A stretch of 64,000 bases of DNA from Pseudomonas oryzagri (GCF_020831405.1 NZ_JAJHPU010000031.1:1-64000); one strand, 5' to 3'. Shown: positions 9,284 to 17,777, numbered from the stretch's first letter. The notes: generated from the sequence alone by a model not told the origin. Made by a program: numbers and translations.

Positions 9284-9322
9284 GGGCGCCGAGAATTGGC
9301 GCCCCCCGGACAAGAGGTCCGG
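9284..9322. promoter_or_regulatory. Two adjacent hairpins in the leader of the VWA gene
   Basis: GGGCGCC (9284-9290) pairs with GGCGCCC (9298-9304), and CCGGAC (9306-9311) pairs with GTCCGG (9317-9322). Together they sit just before the start at 9344. Neither is followed by a T-run, so a leader or mRNA-stability element is as likely as a terminator of the T6SS island. Confidence 0.3.
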
Positions 9323-9343
9323 CCTCCATGATAAGGATTAGTC

Positions 9344-11074
9344 ATGCCAATACTTCGCCCCCTTTGCACCATTGCCAGCCTCACCCTCCTCGCGACAGGC
9401 GTCGCGCAAGCGGCTGGCAATGCCGAGCTGCTTATTCAGCCGGTCGTTAGCCAGTTTCCGACCATCGTGGTCGACGTGAACGTGCGCGACGTAAAAAGCG
9501 GCGCTCCTATTGCCGGACTTACCGCTGCAAACTTCAAGGTCACCGAGGACCTGCGCGACGTCACCATTACCGGCATCGAGAGCCTGCTCCCGGAGACTAC
9601 TGACACACGTGGCGTGGATTTCGTCTTCGTATTTGACGATACCGGCAGCATGGCCGAGGAAATCGACGGCCTCATTCAGCGGACCCTGGAGTTCGCCAAC
9701 ATCGTCCAGACCTCCGGCTTCGACTACCGTTTCGCGCTGATTTCGTTCGGTGATGAGCTGCGCCACAAGGTGGACTTCACCACTTCGGCCAACGATTTCA
9801 AGACCGCGGTAGCCGCCCTGCGCGCCGACGGCGGCGGCGACGAGCCGGAGAACGCCCTGGAGGCCTTGCACTACGCAGCCACCGCGCTGAAGCACGACGC
9901 CACACGCCGCAAGGTGTTCGTCCTGATCACCGACGCCTCCTTCCACAGCGCCGACGAGATCACTCCGCTGACCACCCAAAGCACGCTCGCCGAGCTGCAA
10001 AAGCTCGGCGCCGTTCTCAACATCGTCGGGCCGAACCTCGACCAGTACCGCTGGATGGCCGATAACCTGGCCGGCAGTTTCTATGACAAGGACTCTGGTC
10101 AGTTCAAGCGCATCATCGAGCAGATTGCCGGCGGTTCAGCCAGCAACTACCGCCTGACCCTCGCCACCAGCCGTCCGGACTACGACAACACCTGGCGTGC
10201 CCTGGAGGTCGGCCTGCAGGGCGAGTACAGCGGCAACGGCGTCAGCCAGTACCAAGCACCGAGTTGGGTCAGCGCCTCCTCGCGGGTTGATGGCTTCAGC
10301 GGCATCAACAGCCGCTTTGCACCGCACAATGTGATCGACGGTAACCCGGCCACAACCTGGGCGGAGGGCGTGAACGGCGCTGGCGTCGGCGAATGGGTAA
10401 CCCTCAACTTCGCCGCGGTCCAACTCACCGACCGCTTCGCTCTGACCCTGCCGGCTGGCAACACCGTCCGCCGAGTCGCCGTGCGGATCAATGACGAGGA
10501 CAAGCGTTACTACGACCTCAAGCCGGGCACGCAGGCGCAATCGTTCACATTGGGGGCACCGCTGCAGGTAAGCCGCTTCCAAGTGACGCTGGAAGACGCG
10601 ACTGGCGGCGACAACGGCCTGGCTGAGGTCGAGTTGTTCAACGGCGATAATCTCGTTGAGCCGATCGCCCGGGCCCACGACATCCGACGCACCGCCAAGC
10701 TGGCACAGGAGCAGAATCGCCAGGGCGAAGAGCTCTATCACGGCAAGAAATATGACGATGCAGTGTTCTATTACAAGGAAGCCCTGAAGAACGACCCCAC
10801 CTTCGCACAGGCTTACAGCAACCTCGGCTTGGCCCATCAGCGCCAGAACAAGCTGGCCGATGCCATTTGGGCCAACCGCCAGGCAATCGCTCTTGCTCGC
10901 GGCACCACACGCAACACGGTACTGGCCAGTTCGCACTACAACATCGCACGCATATTCGAGACGCAGAACAAGTTCGAGCAGGCACTGCAGAACTTCCTGT
11001 GGGCGCAGAACTTCAAGGCCAATCCGGTGTACGACAAGGCCATCGAACGGATGCATGAGAAGTTGGGCCGCTGA
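9344..11074 (+). CDS. Secreted VWA-domain protein with discoidin-like and TPR regions
   Basis: 576 residues. A signal peptide (hydrophobic to about residue 20, cleavage near AQAAGN) is followed by a von Willebrand factor A domain at about 95-265. It contains a MIDAS-like motif (FVFDDTGSM) and a later VLITDASFHS strand. Residues about 310-440 resemble an F5/8 type C (discoidin) fold (FAPHNVIDGNPATTWAEG). The C-terminus from about 455 has TPR-like repeats (AVFYYKEALKNDPTFAQAYS; IARIFETQNKFEQALQNFL). The export signal implies a periplasmic or extracellular scaffold that binds metal, glycan or protein. A polysaccharide deacetylase gene follows 15 bases later, so the pair may work on envelope or matrix polysaccharide (inference). 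Confidence 0.72.
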   Translation: MPILRPLCTIASLTLLATGVAQAAGNAELLIQPVVSQFPTIVVDVNVRDVKSGAPIAGLTAANFKVTEDLRDVTITGIESLLPETTDTRGVDFVFVFDDTGSMAEEIDGLIQRTLEFANIVQTSGFDYRFALISFGDELRHKVDFTTSANDFKTAVAALRADGGGDEPENALEALHYAATALKHDATRRKVFVLITDASFHSADEITPLTTQSTLAELQKLGAVLNIVGPNLDQYRWMADNLAGSFYDKDSGQFKRIIEQIAGGSASNYRLTLATSRPDYDNTWRALEVGLQGEYSGNGVSQYQAPSWVSASSRVDGFSGINSRFAPHNVIDGNPATTWAEGVNGAGVGEWVTLNFAAVQLTDRFALTLPAGNTVRRVAVRINDEDKRYYDLKPGTQAQSFTLGAPLQVSRFQVTLEDATGGDNGLAEVELFNGDNLVEPIARAHDIRRTAKLAQEQNRQGEELYHGKKYDDAVFYYKEALKNDPTFAQAYSNLGLAHQRQNKLADAIWANRQAIALARGTTRNTVLASSHYNIARIFETQNKFEQALQNFLWAQNFKANPVYDKAIERMHEKLGR

Positions 11075-11089
11075 GGCAGGAGCTGGAGC

Positions 11090-12271
11090 ATGACGCGCAT
11101 CCACTCGGAAATACTCCGCCCGACCACCCTGGCCGCCACGCTGCTGGCGTTCGCCACCTCCAACGCGTCGGCCGCAGGGCCGGCGCGAGTCGCCAGTTAC
11201 GACCGGACGCTGTGGCCCGAGACCATCGAAAGCCCGCAACACTTCGACCGGGCCTCACGCCAGGAAATTCTCGCGTTGGTGCGCGTCATCGCCCGCACCC
11301 CACTGGGCGACGAAACGAGCATCCAGTCCTTCACAGGAGTGACGGCGCCCAATAGCGCCGCCGTTTCTCAATGGTTGGCAGAAACGCGGCGGCGCCTCCT
11401 GGCGAACTACAAGGCGGCCAGCAGTGACTGCGGCGAAACCGATGTCTGTCCGCCGCCGGCGGACTGGCAGGCGCTGGAACAACGCGCGCATGCGCAAGCA
11501 GCTACTGCCACTCCCCCAGCCTGGCGCCAGGCTGCTGAAGCCTTCCACACCGCCTACCTCTATGAACAGGTACGGCTGGCCGCGCTGTTCCCGCGCATCA
11601 CCAGCGAAATCGCCCGACTTGCCCCGCAGGAGCTGACCGGAACTGAACTACCCGACCGACACTTCGCACTGAGCTTCGATGATGGCCCCTCCCGCAACGA
11701 CGAAAGCGAACGCCTGCTGAGCTGGTTGCAGAGCAACGGCGACAGCGCCCTGTTCTTCGTCCTCGGGGAAAACCTTGAGCGACGCCTGGGCCACCAGTCC
11801 GCCGCGGCTCTGCGCGAAATGTACAAGGGCCAATGCCTGGCCTCCCACGGCTACCACCATGCGCCGCATCCCAAGCTGGCCGACTGGCAGGACTCGCTGG
11901 ACAGGACCGCCGGCCTCATCGTACGTGTTCAGCCCGACACTCCGACCGGCGGCGTCTGGTTCCGGCCACCTTATGGGCAAAGGACGCTCGAGCAGACGCA
12001 CTACGTCAGCACGCGCGACGGTCGCATGGTGCTGTGGAACATCGACTCCCAGGACTGGAACGCCAAATTACCGGCCGCCGCGATGCAGGATCGCGTGGTC
12101 ACCCTGATGTTGTTGTGGCGGCGCGGCATCCTGCTGTTCCACGACGTGCATCCCAAGGCACGCCAGACTTTGCCGGCGCTCAAGCACTTCATGGACAACA
12201 GCGGATTATCACTCAGCGATTGCCGGGAGTTGGTCGCGATCCCGCTGACCGCAAGTGCTACGGCGGACTGA
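11090..12271 (+). CDS. Exported polysaccharide deacetylase (NodB/CE4 family)
   Basis: 393 residues with a signal peptide (TLAATLLAFATSNASAAG) and an N-terminal helical region of about 150 residues. The CE4 catalytic domain has the expected motifs in order: metal/base motif SFDDGPS (about residue 197), HGYHHAPHP (metal His), WFRPPYG (catalytic Arg), a WNIDSQDW Asp/Trp motif and ILLFHDVHP with the last catalytic His. Such enzymes remove N- or O-acetyl groups from peptidoglycan, poly-GlcNAc or other glycans; the substrate cannot be told here. A good ribosome site (GGAGCTGGAGC) precedes the ATG. It is co-directional with the VWA gene and ends at a strong bidirectional terminator. Confidence 0.82.
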   Translation: MTRIHSEILRPTTLAATLLAFATSNASAAGPARVASYDRTLWPETIESPQHFDRASRQEILALVRVIARTPLGDETSIQSFTGVTAPNSAAVSQWLAETRRRLLANYKAASSDCGETDVCPPPADWQALEQRAHAQAATATPPAWRQAAEAFHTAYLYEQVRLAALFPRITSEIARLAPQELTGTELPDRHFALSFDDGPSRNDESERLLSWLQSNGDSALFFVLGENLERRLGHQSAAALREMYKGQCLASHGYHHAPHPKLADWQDSLDRTAGLIVRVQPDTPTGGVWFRPPYGQRTLEQTHYVSTRDGRMVLWNIDSQDWNAKLPAAAMQDRVVTLMLLWRRGILLFHDVHPKARQTLPALKHFMDNSGLSLSDCRELVAIPLTASATAD

Positions 12272-12294
12272 ACGGGGGACCAATCGCTTCAGAC

Positions 12295-12328
12295 AAAAAC
12301 GGGCGGAGCATCGCTGCTCCGCCCGTTT
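12295..12328. terminator. Bidirectional intrinsic terminator
   Basis: An 11-bp perfect stem (CGGGCGGAGCA at 12300-12310, TGCTCCGCCCG at 12315-12325) has a TCGC loop. It is preceded by AAAAA and followed by TTT, so it can end both the deacetylase transcript (+) and the convergent feaB transcript (-). Confidence 0.85.
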
Positions 12329-12362
12329 CCCCTGTCCGCGGTCGCACCGACCGCGCATCCCG

Positions 12363-13853
12363 TCAGTGCGCGATGCACACCGACTTGATCTCGGTGTAGG
12401 CCTCGACCGCCGCGCGGCCGAACTCGCGGCCGACGCCGGACTGCTTGACCCCGCCGAACGGCATGTTGGGATCGAGCACCACGTGGGAGTTGACCCACAC
12501 GGTGCCGGCCTCGATGCGCGGCACCAGGTTCATCGCCTTGCCCAGGTCGTTGGTCCACAGGCTGGCGGCCAGGCCGTATTCGCTGTCGTTGGCCATGGCG
12601 ATGGCCTCCTCGTCGCTGTCGAAGGGCAGCACCGAAAGCACCGGGCCGAACACCTCGTCGCGGGCGATGGCCATGCTCTGGCAGACGTCGGCGAGCACCG
12701 TGGGCTGCACGTAGAAGCCATCGAGCGCGGGCGCCGCGCCGCCGGTCACCACGCGGGCGCCCTCGGCGCGGGCCTGCTCGATGTGCTCGAGCACGCTCTG
12801 CTGCTGCTTGCGCGAGACCAGCGGGTTGATCGCCGCCGCGCTGTCCATGCCCGGGCCGATCGGCATGCCGGCCACCGCGGCGCCCAATTTCTCGACGAAC
12901 TCGGCGTAGCGCGAGCGATGCACGTAGAAGCGCGAGGCGGCGGCGCACACCTGGCCCTGGTTGAGCAGGCCGCCGAACAACGCGCCGGGCACCGCCTTGT
13001 CGAGGTCGGCGTCGGCCAGCACGATCATCGGGTTCTTGCCGCCCAGTTCGAGGGCGAAGCGGGTCATGTTCTGCATGGCGGCGATGCCGACGCCGCGGCC
13101 GACCTCGGTGGAGCCGGTGAACGACACCTTGCTGACCAGCGGGTGGCCGGCGAGCGCGTTGCCGATGCGGCTGCCGCGGCCGGTGACCAGGTTGAAGGCG
13201 CCGGCCGGCACGCCGGCCTCATGGGCCAGCTCGACCAGGCGCAGGGCGGTCAGCGGTGTCTCGCTGGCCGGCTTGATCACCACGCTGCAGCCGCAGGCCA
13301 GCGCCGGCATGGCCTTCCACAGGGTGATCATCAGCGGGAAGTTCCACGGGATGATCCCGGCGACCACGCCGATCGGCTCGCGGCGGGCGAAGGCGGTGTA
13401 GCGCGTGCCCTGCGGCACCGGGATGGACACGTCGAGGGTCTGGCCCTCGATCTTGGTCGCCCAGCCGGCCATGTAGCGCATGAACTCGACGCTGGCGCCG
13501 ACGTCGAGCATCCGCGAGGTGTTGATCGACTTGCCCTGGTTGAGGGTTTCCAGCTGCGCCAGCTCCTCGCCGTGCTCCTCGACCAGCGCGGCGAAGCGCA
13601 GCAGGATGCGCTCGCGGTCGGCCGGGCGCAGGCCGGCCCACACGCCGTTCTTGAAGGCGGCGTGCGCCGACTGCACGACGCGGTCGAGCAGCGCCTCGTC
13701 GGCCTCGGCGACCTCGGCGATGCGCTCGCCGCTGGCCGGGTTGACCACCGGGCTGCGCGGGCTGTCGTCGACCAGCCACTGGCCGTCGATGAAGCAGCCG
13801 TGGCGACGCTGCAGGAAGGCCGCGACCTGCGGCAGGACGTTGACGACATTCAT
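12363..13853 (-). CDS. feaB: Phenylacetaldehyde dehydrogenase (FeaB/PadA type)
   Basis: 496 residues, NAD-dependent aldehyde dehydrogenase fold. IIPWNFPLMI (cofactor pocket), VSFTGSTEVGRG, LELGGKNP (catalytic Glu) and LNQGQVCAAASRFY with catalytic Cys at about 303 are all present. Long stretches, including ERILLRFAALVEEHGEELAQ and the DVSIPVPQGTRY segment, match what I recall of E. coli FeaB. It converts phenylacetaldehyde to phenylacetate, feeding the paa genes. A GAGGTA ribosome site precedes the ATG. An AraC regulator of the FeaR type lies upstream on the same strand after a repeat-rich gap. No amine oxidase or styrene gene is present here, so the source of the aldehyde is not shown. Confidence 0.88.
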   Translation of the reverse strand: MNVVNVLPQVAAFLQRRHGCFIDGQWLVDDSPRSPVVNPASGERIAEVAEADEALLDRVVQSAHAAFKNGVWAGLRPADRERILLRFAALVEEHGEELAQLETLNQGKSINTSRMLDVGASVEFMRYMAGWATKIEGQTLDVSIPVPQGTRYTAFARREPIGVVAGIIPWNFPLMITLWKAMPALACGCSVVIKPASETPLTALRLVELAHEAGVPAGAFNLVTGRGSRIGNALAGHPLVSKVSFTGSTEVGRGVGIAAMQNMTRFALELGGKNPMIVLADADLDKAVPGALFGGLLNQGQVCAAASRFYVHRSRYAEFVEKLGAAVAGMPIGPGMDSAAAINPLVSRKQQQSVLEHIEQARAEGARVVTGGAAPALDGFYVQPTVLADVCQSMAIARDEVFGPVLSVLPFDSDEEAIAMANDSEYGLAASLWTNDLGKAMNLVPRIEAGTVWVNSHVVLDPNMPFGGVKQSGVGREFGRAAVEAYTEIKSVCIAH

Positions 13854-14108
13854 GGGGGTACCTCGATTCCGGTAATGCGCCGGTGCGCAGGAACGGACGG
13901 GCGGCCGCGGGCCGGCCCATCCTCATGGACGGGCCATTGTGCGCAGGCGCCGGAAGCGAAGCTGGTCTGTGCGTGCCAGGCACATTGCCGAGGCTGCCAG
14001 GCTGATCGGCCGCGGCCCGGGCGGGCCTGCCGGTAGGGTTTGCGGTATTTGCCGGGGGCGATCTGGCGGGGTGTCGAGGCCGATTCGTTCGTCGAAAGGC
14101 CGTGCGAG
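13854..14108 (-). promoter_or_regulatory. feaB upstream region with direct TGCCA repeats
   Basis: The first 255 bases upstream of feaB hold no gene. Two TGCCA copies at 13974-13978 and 13995-13999 are spaced 21 bp apart (two helical turns), an arrangement expected for an AraC-family activator. FeaR is the obvious candidate. The spacing does not match the TGNCA-N8-TGNCA arrangement I recall for E. coli FeaR, so this is tentative. No clear -10/-35 was identified. Confidence 0.3.
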
Positions 14109-14273
14109 GGCGAATGAATTCGCCCCTACAGGACGGGCGCCGAGGCTACAGCTCTGCGGCCCGGCCGGCGTAAGTGGTGTAGGGGCGAATTCATTCGCCA
14201 TGCGCCGCAACGCGGCCCCGGAGTTGCCAAGGGCAGGCCGGTGGCCTGCCTGGCGAATAAATTCGCCCTACAG
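14109..14273. repeat. Three copies of a GAATTC-centred intergenic repeat
   Basis: The core GGCGAATGAATTCGCCCC plus TACAG occurs at 14109-14131, inverted at 14178-14199, and again with one C missing and one base change at 14252-14273. The same sequence forms a perfect inverted repeat at 15883-15944. The first two copies face each other and can pair. This is REP-like intergenic DNA between feaB and feaR; the remaining bases to 14316 show nothing else. Confidence 0.8.
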
Positions 14274-14316
14274 GACGGGCCGACGCCGAGGCGATGGCTC
14301 TGAGGCCCGGCCGGTC

Positions 14317-15231
14317 CTACTGGTAGCGCTTGCGGTACTCGCCGGGGGAAACCCCGAAGCGCGCCTTGAAGGCGCTGGAGAAGTAGCTGGCGTCGGAGAA
14401 GCCGAAGTCGTAGCCGAGCGCCGACAGCTTGAGCTCGCCGCCGCCATGGCGCAGCGCCTCGGCGCACAGGTCGAGGCGGCGGTTGCGGATGTATTGCGCC
14501 ACCACCAGCTGGTGGCGGGCGAACAGTCGGTACAGGCCGCGCAGCGACACGCCGATCTCGCGGGCGATCAGCTCCGGGCACAGCTCGGCCTCGCAGATGT
14601 GCCGCTCGATGAACGCCTGGGCGCGGCGGAACAGCCGCGCGTGCGGGTCGTCGTCGCGCTCGCCGCTGCCCAGCGCCGGGCGCAGCAGGCTGACCAGTGC
14701 ATCCAGGGTCGCCTCGCTCTCGACCAGGCTGAGCCCTTCCTGGCGCGCCGCCTCGCGCACCAGGCCGTGGGCCAGCACCGCCACCGGGCTGCGCGCGGCG
14801 ATCAGCGCGCAGCTGTGCACGCGGCTGCTGCGCAGGCTGCGCTCGATCACCGCGCGCGGCAGGATCAGGCTGAGCTGGCGCGAGCCGGCGCCGTACTCGA
14901 ATTCGCTGGGCCGGTCGGCGTCGATCAGGGTGATGTCGCCGGGGGCGAGGACGATGCGCTGCGCGTCCTGGGCCATCTGCGCGCGCCCCTCGAGCTGGAA
15001 CACCGCGAAGTAGCCCTTGTCCTCGGCGGCGGCCAGTTCGCGCTCGGTGCGGTACAGCCGCGCGTGGGCGATGTCGTTGACCGACATGCGCAGCGCGCTG
15101 CCCTGGTACTGCTCGATGCGCCCGGCGAACTCCTCGCCCAGCGCCTTGGCGCAGAAGCGCCCGCACAGTTCGTTGACGCGCTGCAGCCAGCCGTCCAGGG
15201 CGGCGTCCACGGTCGTCGGCAGCGTGCTCAT
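14317..15231 (-). CDS. feaR: AraC-family activator FeaR
   Basis: 304 residues. The N-terminal half is a sensor domain with YFAVFQLEGRAQMAQD and APGDITLIDADRPSEF. The C-terminal AraC domain has both helix-turn-helix units (LIAREIGVSLRGLYRLFARH and LGYDFGFSDASYFSSAFKAR) and ends FGVSPGEYRKRYQ. Length and these segments agree closely with E. coli FeaR, which activates genes for aromatic amine and aldehyde oxidation. The ATG at 15231 was chosen because a GAGGGAGACGAG ribosome site precedes it; the frame stays open upstream but only as an antisense shadow of paaY. It lies 29 bases after paaY and is probably co-transcribed with it. feaB is the expected target. Confidence 0.87.
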   Translation of the reverse strand: MSTLPTTVDAALDGWLQRVNELCGRFCAKALGEEFAGRIEQYQGSALRMSVNDIAHARLYRTERELAAAEDKGYFAVFQLEGRAQMAQDAQRIVLAPGDITLIDADRPSEFEYGAGSRQLSLILPRAVIERSLRSSRVHSCALIAARSPVAVLAHGLVREAARQEGLSLVESEATLDALVSLLRPALGSGERDDDPHARLFRRAQAFIERHICEAELCPELIAREIGVSLRGLYRLFARHQLVVAQYIRNRRLDLCAEALRHGGGELKLSALGYDFGFSDASYFSSAFKARFGVSPGEYRKRYQ

Positions 15232-15260
15232 CGGCTCGTCTCCCTCGTTGCGGCGACGCC

Positions 15261-15854
15261 TCAGGCGGCGCCCTTGGGCTTGACCTCGGAGGCCGGCAGG
15301 CTGGGCCGGTCGCTCTCCACCGCGGCGAGCGGCGCGCACTCCTCCATCGCCTCGCGGCAGCGCTGGGCGAGCACCTGGTACTCGCGGGTGCCGGCCTGCT
15401 TCCAGCGCACTTCCTTGTCGGTGAGCTGGCGGCTGACCCGCGCCGGCGCGCCCATCACCAGCGACTGCTCCTCGCAGGCGAAGCCGGCCTTGACGAAGGC
15501 GCAGGCGGCGACGATCGAGCGCGGCGCGATCTGCGCGTCGTCCATCACCACGGCGTTCATGCCGACCATGGCGTCCTCGCCGATCTGGCAGCCGTGCAGC
15601 ACCGCGCCGTGGCCGATGTGGCCGTTGCGGGCGATGCGCGTGACGCTCTCGGGGAAGCCGTGGATCACGCAGGTGTCCTGCAGGTTGGCGCCCTCCTCGA
15701 GGACGATGCGCCCGAAGTCGCCGCGCAGGCTGGCCAGCGGGCCGACGTAGCAGCCGGGACCGACGATCACGTCGCCGATCAGCACCGCGGTGGGATGGAC
15801 GAAGGCGGTGGGATCCACCACCGGGGTGACCCCGGCGAAACGGTAGCAGGGCAT
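15261..15854 (-). CDS. paaY: PaaY, hexapeptide-repeat thioesterase of phenylacetate degradation
   Basis: 197 residues with the left-handed beta-helix (gamma-carbonic-anhydrase-like) repeat pattern: PTAFVHPTAVLIGDVIVGPG, LRGDFGRIVLEEGANLQD, VIHGFPE, GHIGHGAVLHGCQIGEDAMV. His residues in HGFPE, GHIGHG and HGC are the metal ligands of the fold. The C-terminal helix (RWKQAGTREYQVLAQRC) is typical of PaaY. PaaY is a metal-dependent thioesterase that clears dead-end CoA adducts, including the inhibitory 2-hydroxycyclohepta-1,4,6-triene-1-carboxyl-CoA. A GAGGACTACCC ribosome site precedes the ATG. It lies between paaN and feaR on the same strand. Confidence 0.9.
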   Translation of the reverse strand: MPCYRFAGVTPVVDPTAFVHPTAVLIGDVIVGPGCYVGPLASLRGDFGRIVLEEGANLQDTCVIHGFPESVTRIARNGHIGHGAVLHGCQIGEDAMVGMNAVVMDDAQIAPRSIVAACAFVKAGFACEEQSLVMGAPARVSRQLTDKEVRWKQAGTREYQVLAQRCREAMEECAPLAAVESDRPSLPASEVKPKGAA

Positions 15855-15882
15855 GGGTAGTCCTCTTCTTGTTGTTGTTTTC

Positions 15883-15944
15883 CTGTAGGGGCGAATTCAT
15901 TCGCCCGGCATGGCCGCGTCAGGCGAATGAATTCGCCCCTACAG
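15883..15944. repeat. Perfect 23-bp inverted repeat, same family as 14109-14273
   Basis: The arms at 15883-15905 and 15922-15944 are exact reverse complements (starting CTGTAGGGGCGAATTC) around a 16-base loop. It fills most of the paaN-paaY gap. On the transcript it would form a very stable hairpin, which could limit read-through from paaN into paaY or protect the upstream mRNA. Confidence 0.85.
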
Positions 15945-15957
15945 AAAGAGCATCGAT

Positions 15958-17640
15958 TTATTCGGCCGTCACATGGCGACGGCTCTGCACCACCACGAAG
16001 CGCCGCGCCACGAAGGCGGCGTCGGTCAGCGCGGCGTTGGCCGCCGGGTTGCCGCCGGTGCCGTGGAAGTCGCTGAACGCCGCCGACTGGTTGACGAACA
16101 GGCCGTTGTCCAGGTTGATCGACAGCGCCACGGCGACATCCTGCGCCAGCTCCTCGGCCTGCTCCAGCACCGCCGCGTCGGTCGAGTATACCGCGAGGGT
16201 CAGCGCGCCCTTCTCGCCCAGGGTCTCGCGCACCAGATGCAGGCTGTGCGCGGTGTCGTCGGTGGCGATCACGAAGGCGATCGGCCCGAAGCGCTCCTCG
16301 GCCCAGGCCTCGCGCTCGCTGGCGTCGACCTTGAGCAGCAGCGGGGTGTGCACGCGCGCCTCGGGATACTCGGGATGCACGCGCGCTTCGCTATCCAGCA
16401 GCACCTCGCCCAACGCACGGCAGGTGCCGAGGCGCGCCAGGGTCGCCTCGGACTGGATGCAGCCGAGCACACCGCAGGCGCGCTCGTTGTCGGACAGGAA
16501 CTTGCTCACCGCGCCGGCCAGGGTCTGCGCCACCTCGTCGAAGCCGAGCACGCCCTCGGCGCTGCGGATGCCGCCGCGCGGCACGTAGATGGCCTGCGGG
16601 GCGGTGCACATCTGCCCGGAGTACAGGCTGAGGCTGAACGCCAGGTTGCGCGCCACCGCCTTCAGATCGGTGACGCTGTCGATCACCACGCTGTTGAGGC
16701 CCGACTTCTCGGTGAACACCTGGGCCTGGCGGGCGTTGGCCTCCAGCCAGTCGCCGAAGGCGCTGGAGCCGGTGAAGTCGATCACCTTGACGCGCGGGTC
16801 GAGGGCCAGCTGCTTGGCCACCGGCGCATCGGCGGTGTCCGGCACCAGGCTGACCAGCGCCGGGTCGAAGCCGGCCTCGGCGAGCACCTGCTGGCAGACC
16901 CGCACGGTCATCGCCACCGGCAGGATGGCGGCCGGATGCGGCTTGACCAGCACCGGGTTGCCGGTGGCCAGGCTGGCGAACAGCCCCGGATAGGTGTTCC
17001 AGGTCGGGAAGGTCGCGCAGGCGATCACCAGGGCGATGCCGCGCGGCACGATGTGGAAGCGCTTGTCGACCACCAGCGGATCGAGCTTGCCCTGCGGCTT
17101 GGTCCAGCGCGCGCTTTCCGGCACCTCGCGCAGCAGCTTCCAGGCCTGTGCCACCGCCTCCAGGCCACGGTCCTGGGCGTGCGGGCCGGCGGCCTGGAAG
17201 GCCATCGCCGGGCCCTGGCCGGTGGTGTGCACGGCGGCCTGGGCGAAGTCGAAGCTCTGCGCGTTGAGGCGCTGGAGGATTTCCAGGCACACGCCGATCC
17301 ACGCCTGCGGGCCGGCGGCGCGCCAGCTCGGCAGCTGCGCCTGCAGGTGGCTCAGCAGGGCGTCGAGATCCGGCTGGTCGTAGGTGATGCCCAGGTCGAA
17401 GCCGTAGGGTGAGCGCTCGCCGCCGACGCGCGCCTTGACCAGCGGGCAGTGCAGTTCGAAGTGGCGGTCACGCAGCGCGGCGAAGTTGACCGGACCGGCG
17501 GCCTGCGCCGCCTCGCCGTAGGGGCGCTGGCTTTCCGGATAGGGGGTCCAGTGGTCACGTTCGGCGATGGCCTGGACGGCGCGCTCGAGCAGCGGCTGGT
17601 GACGGGCGAACAGGTCGAGTGCGGTGACGGATGCGGGCAC
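15958..17640 (-). CDS. paaN: PaaN, aldehyde-dehydrogenase-like phenylacetate degradation protein
   Basis: 560 residues from the GTG at 17640, which has a well-placed AGGAAG ribosome site. An ATG at 17718 keeps the frame open but has no such site. The fold is aldehyde dehydrogenase-like (CATFPTWNTYPGLFASLATG, VIDFTGSSAFGDWL, a candidate nucleophile in LYSGQMCTAPQAIY). The N-terminus FARHQPLLERAVQAIAERDHW is typical of the paaN_2 family. Unlike PaaZ it has no MaoC-type hydratase domain. Its exact step is not settled; oxidation of a ring-opened CoA semialdehyde is the usual guess. The window also encodes a full PaaZ, so the two may be redundant or act on different intermediates. It diverges from paaF across a 423-bp control region. 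Confidence 0.83.
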   Translation of the reverse strand: MPASVTALDLFARHQPLLERAVQAIAERDHWTPYPESQRPYGEAAQAAGPVNFAALRDRHFELHCPLVKARVGGERSPYGFDLGITYDQPDLDALLSHLQAQLPSWRAAGPQAWIGVCLEILQRLNAQSFDFAQAAVHTTGQGPAMAFQAAGPHAQDRGLEAVAQAWKLLREVPESARWTKPQGKLDPLVVDKRFHIVPRGIALVIACATFPTWNTYPGLFASLATGNPVLVKPHPAAILPVAMTVRVCQQVLAEAGFDPALVSLVPDTADAPVAKQLALDPRVKVIDFTGSSAFGDWLEANARQAQVFTEKSGLNSVVIDSVTDLKAVARNLAFSLSLYSGQMCTAPQAIYVPRGGIRSAEGVLGFDEVAQTLAGAVSKFLSDNERACGVLGCIQSEATLARLGTCRALGEVLLDSEARVHPEYPEARVHTPLLLKVDASEREAWAEERFGPIAFVIATDDTAHSLHLVRETLGEKGALTLAVYSTDAAVLEQAEELAQDVAVALSINLDNGLFVNQSAAFSDFHGTGGNPAANAALTDAAFVARRFVVVQSRRHVTAE

Positions 17641-17680
17641 GACGGCTTCCTCGTAGGGTGGCGGGCCCGCCCGACAAACA

Positions 17681-17777
17681 AGACATTTGTCTAATGCATG
17701 GCCACTTTCTTGTATCACATCACCTTAACCGCGTGCGGCGCAGAAATCCACCCACCGGGCAAAGCCCTTACGAATCA
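17681..17777 (-). promoter_or_regulatory. paaN promoter region: AGACA palindrome, TGTATCAC motif and a TGATTCG half-site
   Basis: Within the 423-bp paaN/paaF gap, AGACATTTGTCT (17681-17692) is a perfect palindrome with a 2-bp centre. TGTATCAC lies at 17711-17718. On the minus strand TGATTCG (17771-17777) matches the core of the E. coli PaaX operator as I recall it, without the expected partner half-site. No paaX lies in the window. The stretch 17778-17900 shows nothing recognisable. Confidence 0.4.

Noticed and set aside
12255-14036. Long open frame antisense to feaB
   Set aside because: It is His/Arg/Gly/Ala-rich with no domain, ribosome site or conserved motif; a product of GC-rich codon bias opposite a clear gene.
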